A stretch of 64,000 nt of DNA, from assembly GCA_018292915.2 (NCBI GenBank), contig JACVVK020000339.1:207501-271500 (forward strand). Reading direction: 5' to 3'. The translations under genes and the position numbers were made by a program. This DNA comes from Batillaria attramentaria (Eukaryota; Mollusca; Gastropoda; Batillariidae). Under the pieces are notes generated by a model that worked only from the letters and a program-made list of their open reading frames with translations, did no database searches and was not told the origin of the DNA. This document shows, one piece after another, positions 32,872-44,060 of this stretch. Positions within the stretch are counted from its first letter, which is position 1, and each line of letters begins with the position of its first letter.

Positions 32872-33780
32872 ATATCTGGTGTTGGCGGGACGCTTTTACT
32901 CTGCTCCTCTCTACAACCAACGATGGCCACACGCAGCAGTTTGAAATCTTTTCACTTTACTTCACAAAGCAGTACTCATGGGGACACCGCTTTGTACGAA
33001 ATAAGCAGAGAAACCCATTGAAATATGTGCCGGACGGACAGCCGCTACCGTGCGGCTAGACGCAAATTATGTAACTACGCATGCGCGGACACACTTCTGC
33101 CCACACCAACAGAAAACAACGCAGGCGCTTGCTGGCATAGTAAACCGATCACAAAATCATCTGTCTGAAGTGCATGTCATCCGTGACTGTGTGTACACTA
33201 GGCAACAAAATATCAGATATGAGTGACGGGTCTATTGTGCTAATCGCCGACAACTCTCACGACTGAACTAGCTGCGAGACGTCAGCATAATAACGAAGGC
33301 TTCACTGGTGAAAGACTGAGTTGGATTTGAAATTCTATGCACGCACAACCACGCACTCAAAGACGTTTTCAATAGTAATGGACACAGTTTGTGGAGTGTG
33401 TTCGGTAACCAGAAGAGCGGTGAAAACGATTCACGGAAGCATGTTGCACACGAACCACACCAGTGAACAAGTTAGAGACATGTCGCCTGATAGGCTGGTC
33501 ACGTGACACATGGGCCCACCGACGACAACTTGATGTAGATCACGACTCTATCCGAACTGCTCGCGGTCACGATTAGGGAGAAGTTTGTGAAGAAGGATTG
33601 AAAACAAAAACACTAAAGGCGTAAATAATGCTCAATGAATTTACATAGCGGAAGAATGCGTTCCCTCGATCAGCCAAACAAAATAAGCACAACAACAACA
33701 ACAAACATGACTGAGGCTTTTAGTTACGGCAAGACTTGTAACATCGAGTGGTTTATCTCTAATCCACAAGAATCAATCCG
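32872..33780. other. Unassigned
   Basis: Non-repetitive sequence with no ORF that I recognise and no clear promoter. Confidence 0.5.
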
Positions 33781-33785
33781 ATAGG

Positions 33786-33972
33786 CCGGGGTGGTCGAAT
33801 GGTAGAGCGTAGGACTTCTAATGCTCGGGTCGTGAGTTCGATCCCGGCTGGGAGCAAATATTTGTGCTGGCTTTTTTATCGTTGCCCCGTCTTTGATATC
33901 ACCCGTATGTGGTGACGTTAAGGACGTTAAATCCCCCAAACACACCCCCCATTATTATTATTATTATTATTA
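33786..33972 (+). mobile_element. SINE family A, with (ATT)n tail
   Basis: The head is tRNA-like: A box 'tggtcgaatggtagagcg', B box 'gggtcgtgagttcgatcccg'. The body ends in the family hallmark 'cgtctttgatatcacccgta', 'ggacgttaaatcccc', then (ATT)n. Copies with the same body occur at 37427, 57881 (minus), 62172 and 63371. Transcribed by Pol III and mobilised in trans by a LINE. The tail type resembles that of the CR1/L2-like LINE in this window. Confidence 0.88.
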
Positions 33973-34099
33973 AATTATAAACAAAAGGAACAGAATGACA
34001 ATGATCATTCAGGGCGTACCACACACACGCACACACACATACAGATAGAAAGGCGGACGGGAGACCCACACAAACTGAAGACTGTTATTCTTTACAGAA

Positions 34100-34786
34100 A
34101 TTTCATGCAGGAGTTTTGTATAGCGGCCGATCGGGGTGGGGGATGGTGGGGTGGAGGTTGGTAGGGTGGGGAGAGTCCCTGTGACTTAAAAAGGCGAGCA
34201 TTTCCCGACCATGTAACTCTCGATAACTATACCAATAAACAACGCAGCCTTATTAATTTTTGATTGGCTGATCGTGATCATCGTCGGGGGGTTGTATAAC
34301 AACATGACAACAAATCATGTGACTTAAAGAGGATGCCAGCCACACGTTCAGATACTTGAGACTATATTTATGTAGTGTCAGTCCGTTACTGATGTAGTAC
34401 TGATTCTGTGGTTCCGTCATTGTGGTGGTAGTGATTTCGTACTGTTCTGTGGTGTTGTGATGAGAGTTGGTATCTTCACGGACTACTGACGAGAATTCGC
34501 GTGAACTGAACTCAGAACTCGACAGCAGTGAGGGAGGCGTCTTCCTTCAAAATAAGGAAGTGTATTTGATGAGTGTTTGGTGGTGTTATTGTTTTGTTGT
34601 GATTTGTTTGTTTGACGTGTTTTATGGCCATTTCTCGCTGTGAGAACAATACAAGTTTCAGACAGAAAACTGTGGGTGGGTTGACATACAAGAATATAAA
34701 TACATGCATAGGTCGTTAGTGTCAGTTTATTCTTTTATTGAAAATGATCTTTACGTGACACAGGCAAATTGTCACTTGTGTTACCG
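34100..34786 (+). promoter_or_regulatory. Putative 5' region of the host gene (repeat block, copy 3)
   Basis: Homologous in order to 28155-28946: 'agagtccct', 'ccaataaacaacg', 'tttttgattggctgatcgtg' with a reverse CCAAT box, 'gccagccaca', 'acttgagact', 'gttactgatgtagt', 'ttcacggactactgacga', and finally 'ttacgtgacacaggcaaatt'. It lies 1-1.6 kb before the acceptor of the first coding exon, so it may hold the promoter and a 5' UTR exon. Transcription start and donor cannot be placed from sequence alone. Confidence 0.4.
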
Positions 34787-35121
34787 AGGCAGTTTTCATT
34801 TTGTTAACATTTTCGTCACGTCGGCTGGAAAAGGAACAGGGGATGCTTGATCATTAAACGCTGCGTGTTAGGATTATGTTGTTGTCGTGGGACTGTGCTG
34901 TTTTCCCCGAGAATATGAGAGCTGTACACGCGATCTTTGTCGGGTTTATGCCGGGTTTACATTGAATCTGATAATCATGGTCCTGATAGTTAACCAAACA
35001 ATGCCACGTCTGTGTTGGAGGGTTACCTATTATTTATCTAGGACTGCATTTTTAAATTTTGTGGGCTAAACATTTCCAAAGCAGAGGGAGGGGACGGGGG
35101 AGGGGGGGGGGGGCAGAGTAC

Positions 35122-35205
35122 CCGGAGATTCGAACCTAACCGTGTCTCGCATTCTCGCATTGTTGATAAAGTCTTAAACCACTAGACCACCGACGCTTAC
35201 GTTTA
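35122..35205 (-). mobile_element. tRNA-like SINE head
   Basis: Minus strand carries an A-box-like 'ggtggtctagtggtttaaga' and, 45 bases later, B-box-like 'ggttcgaatctcc', followed by a poly(C) stretch. No full cloverleaf forms, so a SINE head is more likely than a tRNA gene. Confidence 0.55.
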
Positions 35206-35634
35206 CAGATTTGTAGGTGACAGTCAGCAGTTTGACAGATTTCAAGGGCGTGACAAAGCGGCCTCAGAGAGCATCCCCCGCGAGAAGAAGTCGACTCTGT
35301 AGTTGACAAAATTGTCGTGAATAATTATCATTATTAGTATTATCAGTTTCGTGTGTTTAGAGAGGAGAGATACCCGGTGTGGAGTTAGTGTGGAAGATGC
35401 TGTCTGGCCTGTGTAGGTTCTAGTGTACAGACATTGATGTTTTCACTGGCCATTATGAGAACAAGTTTAATTCTTGAACATGAAAATACACATTGTGTGC
35501 GATTAGTGTCATTTCATTTGAGTGTGTTATTAATGTAATGATGTTTACTTTACAGGCAACTTGTCTCTTGTGTTACCGTGCGGGGTTTAAACCAGTAAAG
35601 TAATTGTTTGGCAACTGAGAGGGAACACTAAAGG

Positions 35635-35636
<2 letters not shown>

Positions 35637-35704
<68 letters not shown>
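35637..35704. repeat. (GT)n microsatellite before the exon 1 acceptor
   Basis: About 34 GT units ending 40 bases before the acceptor AG at 35743-35744. Confidence 0.95.
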
Positions 35705-35706
<2 letters not shown>

Positions 35707-35746
35707 TTATCTGAACACATTTAATTTATTTTTCTGTATTTCAGAC

Positions 35747-36715
35747 ATGTCGGGGAAAGGAGTGTGTTCTGTGTGTGGAAAACCCGACCATATGACCAGC
35801 AACTGTCCCGGTCCACACGGTTCTCAGCGCCCACAGACTGGTCACGTGACAGCACAAGGCACAAGTCAGCCTCAGGGCTCTATACAAACAGCACAAGGCA
35901 CAAGTCAGCCTCAGGGCTCTATACAGACAGCACAAGGCACAAGTCAGCCTCAGACACCAGTAGAGAAGGCCGAAAACCTCTGGCTTCAGTCTGTACATGA
36001 CTGGTACCCCTACCTCCACAGCCAAACGTACTTCTTCCCTCCGCTTCACTTCATCAGAGTGCAGTATCATTTTGCGGATGTAGCCGGACAGACGGTACTC
36101 GTCCCGACAACTCCCGGTGACGTTCCCGTTAACCCCGTTCCCAGCGGTCCTCCCCCTCAGCCTAAACCCCCACCTCTAGCATCCCTAGTGTGGCCTGACC
36201 AGCCAGTGCCCCCTAGTGACCCGCCTGGTAAACGCATCCCCCGGGTGCAAGAGGCTGACGTGAGGGGCTATCGCGCCATGCAACAAGTTATGCAGTCCAT
36301 TCGGCAACTGGCGGAGAGGAGGCAGGAGGTCATGATGGTACTGTCCCAGTTAGAGTTCAGGAAATACCTGGACAACCAAGTCGATCCAATCACTGCCGCA
36401 GCTACCCGCCTGCTCCCACGACTCGCCACCCTGGGTAATCCGGACGGTGACTTTGATGTGTTGATAATAAGCCGCCGGTATGGTCTGATAGTAGGGGAAG
36501 TGAAATCAGTGGGAGCCGTCCCCCAGTACACCGATGACCAGGCGATAGTGAATAAAGTGAAGGAAGCCGTGGATCAGCTGAAGAAGGCCGGTGATACCGT
36601 GGAAGGCCTGGTGTCAGACCTGGCGCCCGTCCACGTGACAAGAATACTGATGCTGCCAAACATCACATCCCAGCAACTGATGACAGCTTTAAGTACCGAC
36701 CCCCAGACTGAACAG
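35747..36715 (+). CDS. Host gene, exon 1: zinc knuckle plus PD-(D/E)XK/NERD-like domain
   Basis: Begins at the first ATG after a polypyrimidine tract and acceptor (tttcag at 35739-35744), so the upstream CVCVCV reading is intron. 323 codons end at a strong donor CAG|GTGAGA in phase 0. Residues 7-20 are a CCHC zinc knuckle (C7, C10, H15, C20), an RNA/ssDNA-binding module. Residues 36-70 hold a 13-residue TAQGTSQPQGSIQ-type repeat, about 2.7 copies. A Pro-rich linker (126-165) follows. Residues 170-215 are predicted helical. Residues 231-253 read GDFDVLIISRRYGLIVGEVK: D237 and E251-x-K253 are spaced like the metal-binding core of PD-(D/E)XK nucleases such as NERD domains; a Lys/Gln-rich helix follows (264-282). 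Without the splice, the frame runs on to a stop at 36826. Nuclease activity is inferred only. Confidence 0.8.
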
Positions 36716-37020
36716 GTGAGAAATCTCTCCCTCTCTGCTCTCTCTCAAATCTTAAAAAAACTACAGAAGCCCTCAGTAAGAACAGCAGGTATCACGGTGT
36801 TGACTCGGATAAAGGAAGGACCGTGATATGTATCGTGGTCTTTAGATAATGTGTAGGTCAGTCACCTCGCTTACTCTCCTTGCCGAATGTTTTGATGCGG
36901 GTGTCTCGAAAAATATTCCGGGAAAGTTCTTTAAACTACATTTCATTTACGTACATTTTTTTTTATCAGGCTAAGAGGTTAACGTAAGGTCAGTGTGTGT
37001 CTGGTCACATTCTGTAGGAC

Positions 37021-37115
37021 AGGAGGAACCTGAATAGCCCAATAGTAGGGCGTTGGACTTTCCATACTCGACTTTCCGGCTCGAGTCGTGAGTTCGAATC
37101 CCGGGCGGGGTCAAT
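37021..37115 (+). mobile_element. tRNA-like SINE head, family A-related
   Basis: Has 'agcccaatagtagggcgttg' as A box region and 'gagtcgtgagttcgaatccc' as B box, as in family A, then diverges and runs into a long (AC)n tract. Confidence 0.65.
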
Positions 37116-37141
37116 AACCACCCACACTCGAAGTCGGAAAG

Positions 37142-37182
<41 letters not shown>

Positions 37183-37189
37183 GCACTGT

Positions 37190-37275
<86 letters not shown>
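37142..37275. repeat. (AC)n microsatellite
   Basis: Over 60 AC units with one GCGCACTGTG interruption near 37181. Confidence 0.95.
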
Positions 37276-37276
<1 letters not shown>

Positions 37277-37426
37277 TTACCTTCGAATTGGCGCGTTTTT
37301 TCCCCCTAAGTTTACCTTTATTCACATCGTATCGAAAACCACGACTAAACCCCGTCATTGTGTGAAAATACATCGATTGTCTGACCTAGTTTCCCGTCAT
37401 ACTTGCTGCAGACCGCCACACGAGAA

Positions 37427-37590
37427 GGGGAGCTGGGATAGCCAAATAGTAGTGCACTGGGCGCGTTTCGGGTCGTGAGTTCGAGTCTCGGCTGTGGTCA
37501 AATATTTTTGCCGGCCTATTTTTGTCGCACCGTCTTTGATATCACTCATACCTGGTGGAAAAGGACGTTAAACTCCCAAACACCCACCCA
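37427..37590 (+). mobile_element. SINE family A copy next to the 35-bp array
   Basis: A-box-like 'agccaaatagtagtgcac', B box 'gggtcgtgagttcgagtctc', and body 'ccgtctttgatatcactcat', 'aaaaggacgttaaactccc'. It runs directly into the 35-bp minisatellite that resembles its own 3' part. Confidence 0.85.
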
Positions 37591-37596
37591 CCCACT

Positions 37597-39037
37597 CGTG
37601 GTGGCGGATCTAGAGACTTTGGTATTACCCATACGTGGTGGCGGATCTAGAGACTTTGGTATTACCCATACGTGGTGGCGGATCTATACTTTGGTATTAC
37701 CCATACGTGATGGCGGATCTATACTTTGGTATTACCCATACGTGATGGCGGATCTAGACTTTGGTATTACCCATACGTGGTGGCGGATCTAGACTTTGGT
37801 ATTACCCATACGTGGTGGCGGATCTAGACTTTGGTATTACCCATACGTGGTGGCGGATCATTCTGGACTTTGGTATTACCCATACGTGATGGCGGATCTA
37901 TACTTTGGTATTACCCATACGTGATGGCGGATCTATACTTTGGTATTACCCATACGTGATGGCGGATCTAGACTTTGGTATTACCCATACGTGATGGCGG
38001 ATCTAGACTTTGGTATTACCCATACGTGATGGCGGATCTATACTTTGGTATTACCCATACGTGGTGGCGGATCTAGACTTTGGTATTACCCATACGTGAT
38101 GGCGGATCTATACTTTGGTATTACCCATACGTGATGGCGGATCTAGACTTTGGTATTACCCATACGTGATGGCGGATCTAGACTTTGGTATTACCCATAC
38201 GTGATGGCGGATCTATACTTTGGTATTACCCATACGTGATGGCGGATCTAGACTTTGGTATTACCCATACGTGATGGCGGATCTAGACTTTGGTATTACC
38301 CATACGTGATGGCGGATCTAGACTTTGGTATTACCCATACGTGATGGCGGATCTAGACTTTGGTATTACCCATACGTGATGGCAGATCTAGACTTTGGTA
38401 TTACCCATACGTGGTGGCGGATCTAGACTTTGGTATTACCCATACGTGATGGCGGATCTATACTTTGGTATTACCCATACGTGATGGCGGATCTAGACTT
38501 TGGTATTACCCATACGTGATGGCAGATCTAGACTTTTGGTATTACCCATACGTGGTGGCGGATCTATACTTTGGTATTACCCATACGTGATGGCGGATCT
38601 AGACTTTGGTATTACCCATACGTGGTGGCGGATCTATACTTTGGTATTACCCATACGTGATGGCGGATCTAGACTTTGGTATTACCCATACGTGATGGCG
38701 GATCTAGACTTTGGTATTACCCATACGTGATGGCAGATCTAGACTTTGGTATTACCCATACGTGGTGGCGGATCTAGACTTTGGTATTACCCATACGTGG
38801 TGGCGGATCTAGACTTTGGTATTACCCATACGTGGTGGCGGATCTAGACTTTTGTACTACCCATACGTGATGGCGGATCTAGACTTTGGTATTACCCATA
38901 CGTGGTGGCGGATCTAGAGACTTTGGTATTACCCATACGTGGTGGCGGATCTAGAGACTTTGGTATTACCCATACGTGGTGGCGGATCATTCTGGACTTT
39001 GGTAACTTATTACCCATACGTAGTGGCGGATCTAGAG
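37597..39037. repeat. 35-bp minisatellite, about 41 copies
   Basis: Unit 'ctttggtattacccatacgt' + 'gatggcggatctaga'; variants gat/ggt and ctaga/ctata alternate, and edge copies have ctagaga (37 bp). The first 25 bases match the SINE family A 3' part (CTTTGATATCACCCGTACGT then GGTGG) at about 22 positions. Confidence 0.95.
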
Positions 39038-39136
39038 TCTATGAAAGGGTATGAATCGATGATATGTTGCACTAAACAGTGTTCATTTCTTCTCTACTCA
39101 TTGAATGTGTCTTTGGTATCCGTCACTGCATGAACC

Positions 39137-39137
<1 letters not shown>

Positions 39138-39214
<77 letters not shown>
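39138..39214. repeat. (GT)n microsatellite
   Basis: About 38 GT units. Confidence 0.95.
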
Positions 39215-39220
<6 letters not shown>

Positions 39221-39593
39221 GATAAAAATCGAGGACATAATAGTTTCATGTGTCAGGTCATGGTTTGGTCTCAACACCTCACCCAACCTTGCCCTCATGT
39301 TCTGTCCATGTAGCAAGAGTGGCCTGGGGCTTCTCACGCCGCGTAGCATTTAGAAACTGTCCTTCTTTCTCAGTCGGTTAAACAGTGATGATGAACAAAA
39401 TAACTGCACCGCTGGAAGTTCCCTTGCCCTACCTATGGGTAAACAAAAATGTGAACCAGCAGGTTTCTTTGAAGAGCACAGTCGATGAAAACGGCAGGCA
39501 TATACAGGCATGGAAGGTGGACTGGAGTACATCGCACTGGGTACACCTAAACCAACTCTGCCCGAAGTTAGGAGTACATCTGCACCTATGCGG

Positions 39594-39597
<4 letters not shown>

Positions 39598-39677
<80 letters not shown>
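39598..39677. repeat. (GT)n microsatellite
   Basis: About 40 GT units. Nothing recognisable lies between this tract and 39214. Confidence 0.95.
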
Positions 39678-39679
<2 letters not shown>

Positions 39680-39776
39680 ATTTTATAAAGGGTTGTAACA
39701 TTGAAACACAGTAAGAGGGAGAGATTTTGTCCTTAAGATGATGTCAGATAGTGATGTTTAACTCGTGTTTCCTGAC

Positions 39777-40250
39777 GAGAAAGTATTTTTTTTTTTTTTG
39801 GCTGCCCCAACTCTTTCTGCCAGTTCCAGTGGTGTTCCTCCCAGCTGATGGGTGGAATCCACGGAGGCATGCGGCATGATGATGGAGATGAGGATGATGG
39901 TATGGAAGTCCGTGTGGTTTGGGACTGCGGGACAGGGCCGCATTCCACGCTTCCTGTCATTAACCAGGCCCGGGAACTATGGCACCTACGGTGCCGGCCG
40001 TGTAATCATCCACATCATAAGACGTGTCATACCAAGGGAAGCACCCCCAAAGTCGCACCCGTGAAGTGGGTGAATCTCGGCTGTGTGGCAACAGCCTCCC
40101 CATCGGGCCCATAGCACACCCGCTCTGGGTAGGAGCCGACCTAGGTAGGAGAAATCCCGCTTGCCTCGGCTGGGGCTCGAACCCGGGTCTCCCGGTCCAT
40201 GGTCCGAAGTGCTAACCACCACACTACGGGGGCCGGTGAGAAAGTATTTT
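39777..40250 (-). mobile_element. SINE family B copy 1 with 13-bp TSD
   Basis: The minus-strand element (40237 to about 39790) starts with a tRNA-like head: 'cccgtagtgtggtggttagc' (A box) and 'cccgggttcgagccccag' (B box). A 300-bp unique body follows, then a poly(A) tail. GAGAAAGTATTTT flanks it at 39777-39789 and 40238-40250. A second copy is at 45597-46092. Poly(A) and a T-rich target suggest mobilisation by an L1-like LINE. Confidence 0.92.
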
Positions 40251-40253
40251 ACT

Positions 40254-40545
40254 CTTGTTTCAAACAGCAGCAGATTTGAAACATGAAAAGTTAGAAAAAT
40301 GGAAAGAGGTCGCGTTCCAGGGACGTATTGCACGCACTGATAACACCGACCACTCTCTTTCTGTCTCGCACGGCCTAACCAACTACCGCCTCAGCGACAG
40401 CTTAGTCCCATTTGTCGTTAGGGCTCGGCTTCAGCTCATGTGCAACAGTTTGCTTCATGTGTACTACACAGGTAGTTTTATAGACACTGTGTCAGGTGTG
40501 GTTTGCACACAGAAACAGTCAGCCACATAATCAATGGGTGCCCGA
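40254..40545 (+). pseudogene. LINE-like C-terminal fragment
   Basis: The plus-strand frame reads KLEKWKEVAFQGRIARTDNT, NYRLSDSLVPFVVRARLQL and, across a frameshift, a VCTQK...HIINGCPK ending. An H-x-x-NGC zinc-like end of this type is common in non-LTR elements. It ends in A(20) at about 40546. Confidence 0.5.
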
Positions 40546-40559
40546 AAAAAAAAAAAAAA

Positions 40560-41022
40560 AAAAAAACTCCATCCAAAAACGACACAACCGCATCGCTGCA
40601 ATAATTTCAAAGACACGTCTACTGATGAGAAATTTCATACACTAAACATTCTATCTGTTAGTCAACAATTCCCGTATAACCAGTGCGTTCTGATGCATAA
40701 GCTACTCAATCACCGGGCTCCTCCATATCTTCACAATTTGTTTCATGTAAATCACAGAGAGGCAAGGAGGAATGGCCTGATCCAATGACCAAAACCAAGA
40801 ATAGACCTCAGCATATAAAACGAGGTTTTCGTTTTCTGGTGCATGCACGTGGAATTCATTACCACAACACCTAAAATCTATTCCTAGAATAAACACGTTT
40901 AAGGACCGCTTGCATGAACACTTCCACCAGTCTTAAGACTCCAACAACTTAAGCTAGTTTCCCCCATTGCTTATAAGACTTTGATCATGCTTGATCACCG
41001 TGGTTTTCTGTGACCTGTTATC

Positions 41023-41097
<75 letters not shown>

Positions 41098-41338
41098 TTT
41101 GTTTGTTTGTTTTGTTTTCATTGTTTGTCTGTTGTTTGTTGTTGTTGTTGTTTTTTTTTTTGTTTTTTTTGGGGGAGGGGGGGGGGGGGTCTCACTTTTT
41201 CGGTAGCCTAGATTGTTAGTTTATCTTTGCTTAGTATGTTTTGTTTTTGTTTTTGCTTTTGTTTGATCATTGTAGAATGTAGTGAGGACTTCTTGTAAGA
41301 TAGGCAGAGATGCCTACAAGAATTAACCTAATAAACGT

Positions 41339-41368
<30 letters not shown>
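40560..41368 (+). pseudogene. CR1/L2-like LINE 3' fragment with (CAT)n tail
   Basis: Plus strand reads VLMHKLLNHRAPPYLHNLF, then PKPRID and, after in-frame lesions, FSFSGACTWNSLPQHLKS and TFKDRLHEHF. The RAPxYL..LF...WNSLP...F+..L series is the well-known C-terminal end of CR1/L2-type reverse transcriptases. The 3' end 'gaattaacctaataaacg' is followed by (CAT)n at 41340-41368. A (GT)n tract sits in the 3' UTR. Confidence 0.75.
41026..41094. repeat. (GT)n microsatellite
   Basis: About 34 GT units, followed by (GTTT)n and T/G-rich sequence to about 41200. Confidence 0.95.
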
Positions 41369-41373
<5 letters not shown>

Positions 41374-41499
41374 CAGTGTCAGCCGTAAATCCTCAAAGCC
41401 TCAGTCTAAATTATCACATTATCAAACCATCCCATTTTCACAGTGATCATGGCGAAAGGTTCGAGGCAGTGCCGAACACCACACCAGACTTGTGCTTGA

Positions 41500-42675
41500 T
41501 CAATCGTGATCAAAAACACTCTCGAAACACTGTCTCATAATCGAAGTTTCCACAGGGGGGCCAAAAGTAAGCTTACTGTCAAGGGTAACACCAAGGTATC
41601 TGAATGTGTCAACAACTTCTACAGCTTCTCCGTCGACAGATAAAGCACTATGAGGGTTGCTGTGGGAACGGAAATCAAACATCATCTCCTTAGTCAGAAT
41701 GTTTTCTTTGCACCACTGGGAAAGATGAGCTACTGTGTTCTTATACAGCTCAAGTGAATCACTGTCACTGAGACGAGAGACCACGGCTGTGTCATCAGCA
41801 AATTTAACAAAGGTGTTCAAGTCATTGTCACTACGACAGTCATTTTTCCTGAAGGTTCCTGAAGGCATCACGTGTGTTCATAGTGCTGTACTGCCTCTCC
41901 ACTTGATCTCTAAAGTTCACTTTTGCCTTGCCCGTGTCTAATCCGGGTAACAACTGCGTTTTCCTGTTTGACTGACTGTTTGTCGTGAGACTCAGTGAAA
42001 CGCTTGTCGTCGGTTTGTACGGCTTCCTTGACATCTTTGGAGATCCAGGGGCGGGAATTCGGGTACAGGGTAACTGTTTTCTCCGGACTTTCATGTCTTC
42101 ACAGAACGTAATGTACTCAGTCAGAACGCTCGTCAGTGTCCGTGGAACCCTCTACGACAACATCCCAACTGGTGCATGCAAAACAACCTTTGAGTTGCTC
42201 CATTGTCTCTTCTGACCACGCCTTAACCTGCTTTGTAGTAGGTTTCACAGTTTTACGTTTCTGGCGGTATTTGGGCAAGAGGTGTACAATATTACGATCC
42301 GCTCGCTCAAGGTATTTGGGCAAGAGGTGTACAATATGACGATCCGCTCGCTCAAGGTATTTGGGCAAGAGGTGTACAATATCACGATCCGCTCGCTCAA
42401 GGTATTTGGGCAAGAGGTGTACAATATCACGATCCGCTCGCTCAAGGTATTTGGGCAAGAGGTGTACAATATTACGATCCGCTCGCCCAAGGGGCCATAG
42501 CAGCACCGAGCTCTAGCAGAGGTCGATAGTTTTGTTGTGACGGGTGGGGCAGGTCACGTGCTGATGAAAGGACGGTAACACACTGTGCAGGGTGCACGTG
42601 TTAAAGTCACCCACTAGGATCACGGGCGCGTCGGGGTATTTTGACTGCAGTTTAGACACAGATCCCGCTATGATG
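41500..42675 (-). pseudogene. CR1/L2-like LINE remnant: endonuclease and RT end, internal deletion
   Basis: Minus strand, in order: VILVGDFN and HVTCPTRHNKTIDLC (endonuclease, about 42530-42670), an expanded IVHLLPKY segment (42267-42491), YRQKRKTVKPTTKQVKAW (about 42210-42265), a linker to about 41870, and then FVKFADDTAVVS with the reverse transcriptase FADD box (about 41800), TFRYLGVTLDSKLTF (about 41590). The palm before FADD is missing, so most of the RT was deleted near 41860. Several stops and shifts. Not functional. Confidence 0.8.
42267..42491. repeat. 45-bp tandem repeat, five copies, in LINE endonuclease code
   Basis: Unit 'gtatttgggcaagaggtgta' + 25 bases; on the minus strand it encodes the 15-residue unit ERADRDIVHLLPKYL, matching the end of a LINE endonuclease (SDHN-VHL type). 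The unit length preserves frame. Confidence 0.92.
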
Positions 42676-42679
42676 TCGG

Positions 42680-43035
42680 CGACACGAAAGTGTAACTAGA
42701 GTCAAACACTTCCGTTTTGGATTTTGACAACCCATTCAAAATAAGACAGTCATACATATTACAAAAATCAACACGTTGGTAGCCAAAAATATGACACTGT
42801 TTTTCGTCCGATACACGCTTGAATATGTCACATCTGGCAGACGGATCGAGTGCATCTCTTATATCAAAATAACTATTCAGACATTTTCGTGCGGGCGTTG
42901 AAGTCACCGCAAACTAACAGGTAAACATCATCATAAGTCTCAAGTAGATGTGAAACACAATCGTCCTGTTGTTCTAAACCAACACCGTGATCATTGTTAT
43001 TATCATAACTAGAGTCACTGGGTGGAATATATATG
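42680..43035 (-). pseudogene. Second LINE endonuclease fragment
   Basis: Minus strand reads VYIYIPPSDSSYDN, VYLLVCGDFNART and, with frameshifts, RVSDEKQCHIFGYQRVDFCN then YDCLILNG and SSYTFVS. This is the middle of an APE-type endonuclease (GDFNART, DFC...LILNG, YTFVS) from a different LINE family than the one at 41500-42675, to which it abuts head to tail. Confidence 0.65.
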
Positions 43036-43204
43036 TATACATGTGGTAACAGTGGAACGGGGGGGAGGGGGCACAGCCCCCCCCCCCTTTGTGAAAAAAT
43101 GGGGGGGGGGGGCTGAGGTCCTCTAGGCCCCCCTAGAAATCTGCCCAGCTGAGGGGGGCACTAGCATGTTTGGGCCCCCCTTAGTCTCTCCAACTCCAGC
43201 CAGC

Positions 43205-43240
<36 letters not shown>

Positions 43241-43424
43241 CAGATGTGCGTGAATCGCATGTCATAAATAAAGTGTGGGGTGCGGCAAGGGGAGGGGGGG
43301 GGGATAACGGCTGTGGAACCCCCGTCCCAGTGCTCCAGTTTTCAGGGAGACAATGTTATCAGGGCACTGCCTCAGTGAAGCAATTATTCGAAGACACTTT
43401 CCGTGCCCCCCCCCCCTCTCCAAT

Positions 43425-43501
<77 letters not shown>

Positions 43502-44060
43502 ATTTTGGAAAGAGGTAAGTTCCAGAGCAAGGTGTTGGATAATTATACTGCAGGAATCCAGGTCAGTCAGAGGAGTGCCTGGTTTGACGCGCATAAATGG
43601 GCGTGGGTGGGGGGTGGGAGGTAAAAGAAGGGGAGAGGAAAGAAATTTACTCGAAGACTTTTTCCGTGCCCCCCCCCCCCCTCGCCCGTCTTCAGGGAAT
43701 GGTAGCATTCATTAGCAGGCGGGAGAGAGAGCAAGCTATTTCTCTTCCTCGCCACCCCCATCCTCACTTTTTGTGGCCACACGGAAGGAAACTCTTACTC
43801 AATACTGTCACGTGAAGTTAAGTTTTATGATTAGTTTGTATGTCTTTCACACCTAAATTTTGCTTGTAGAAATCCACTACATAAACATGCCCAGAATGAG
43901 CCAGATTGCACTGATTTGCAGCTAATTTTAAAAAATGTTCCGGGGGAGCATGCCCCCAGACCCACCTAGATAGCTCAGCGCTTCGCGCCTTCGACTAGGC
44001 GCTCCGCGCCGTCGATGGCCAGTTGTGCCCCCCCCCCCCCCCCCCCCCCAGCCCTGAACA
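43036..44060. other. G/C-run-rich non-coding segment
   Basis: Contains several runs of more than ten G or C (43060-43110, 43405, 43669, 44030), (GA)n at 43206-43239, and (GT)n at 43426-43500. Two similar stretches (about 43380-43425 and 43655-43695) share 'ttcgaagac' and 'ttccgtgccccccccccc'. About 43935-43975 is 'cgggggagcatgcccccaga', a motif of dispersed repeats. No gene. Confidence 0.6.

Noticed and set aside
33786..33870. Functional tRNA gene
   Set aside because: A and B boxes are present but stems do not close, and the same head with the same body recurs elsewhere, so it is a SINE.
35639..35746. Start of the host gene at the upstream ATG in the (GT)n tract
   Set aside because: The reading is pure CVCVCV from a microsatellite and is followed by a polypyrimidine tract and acceptor AG; the ATG at 35747 is preferred.
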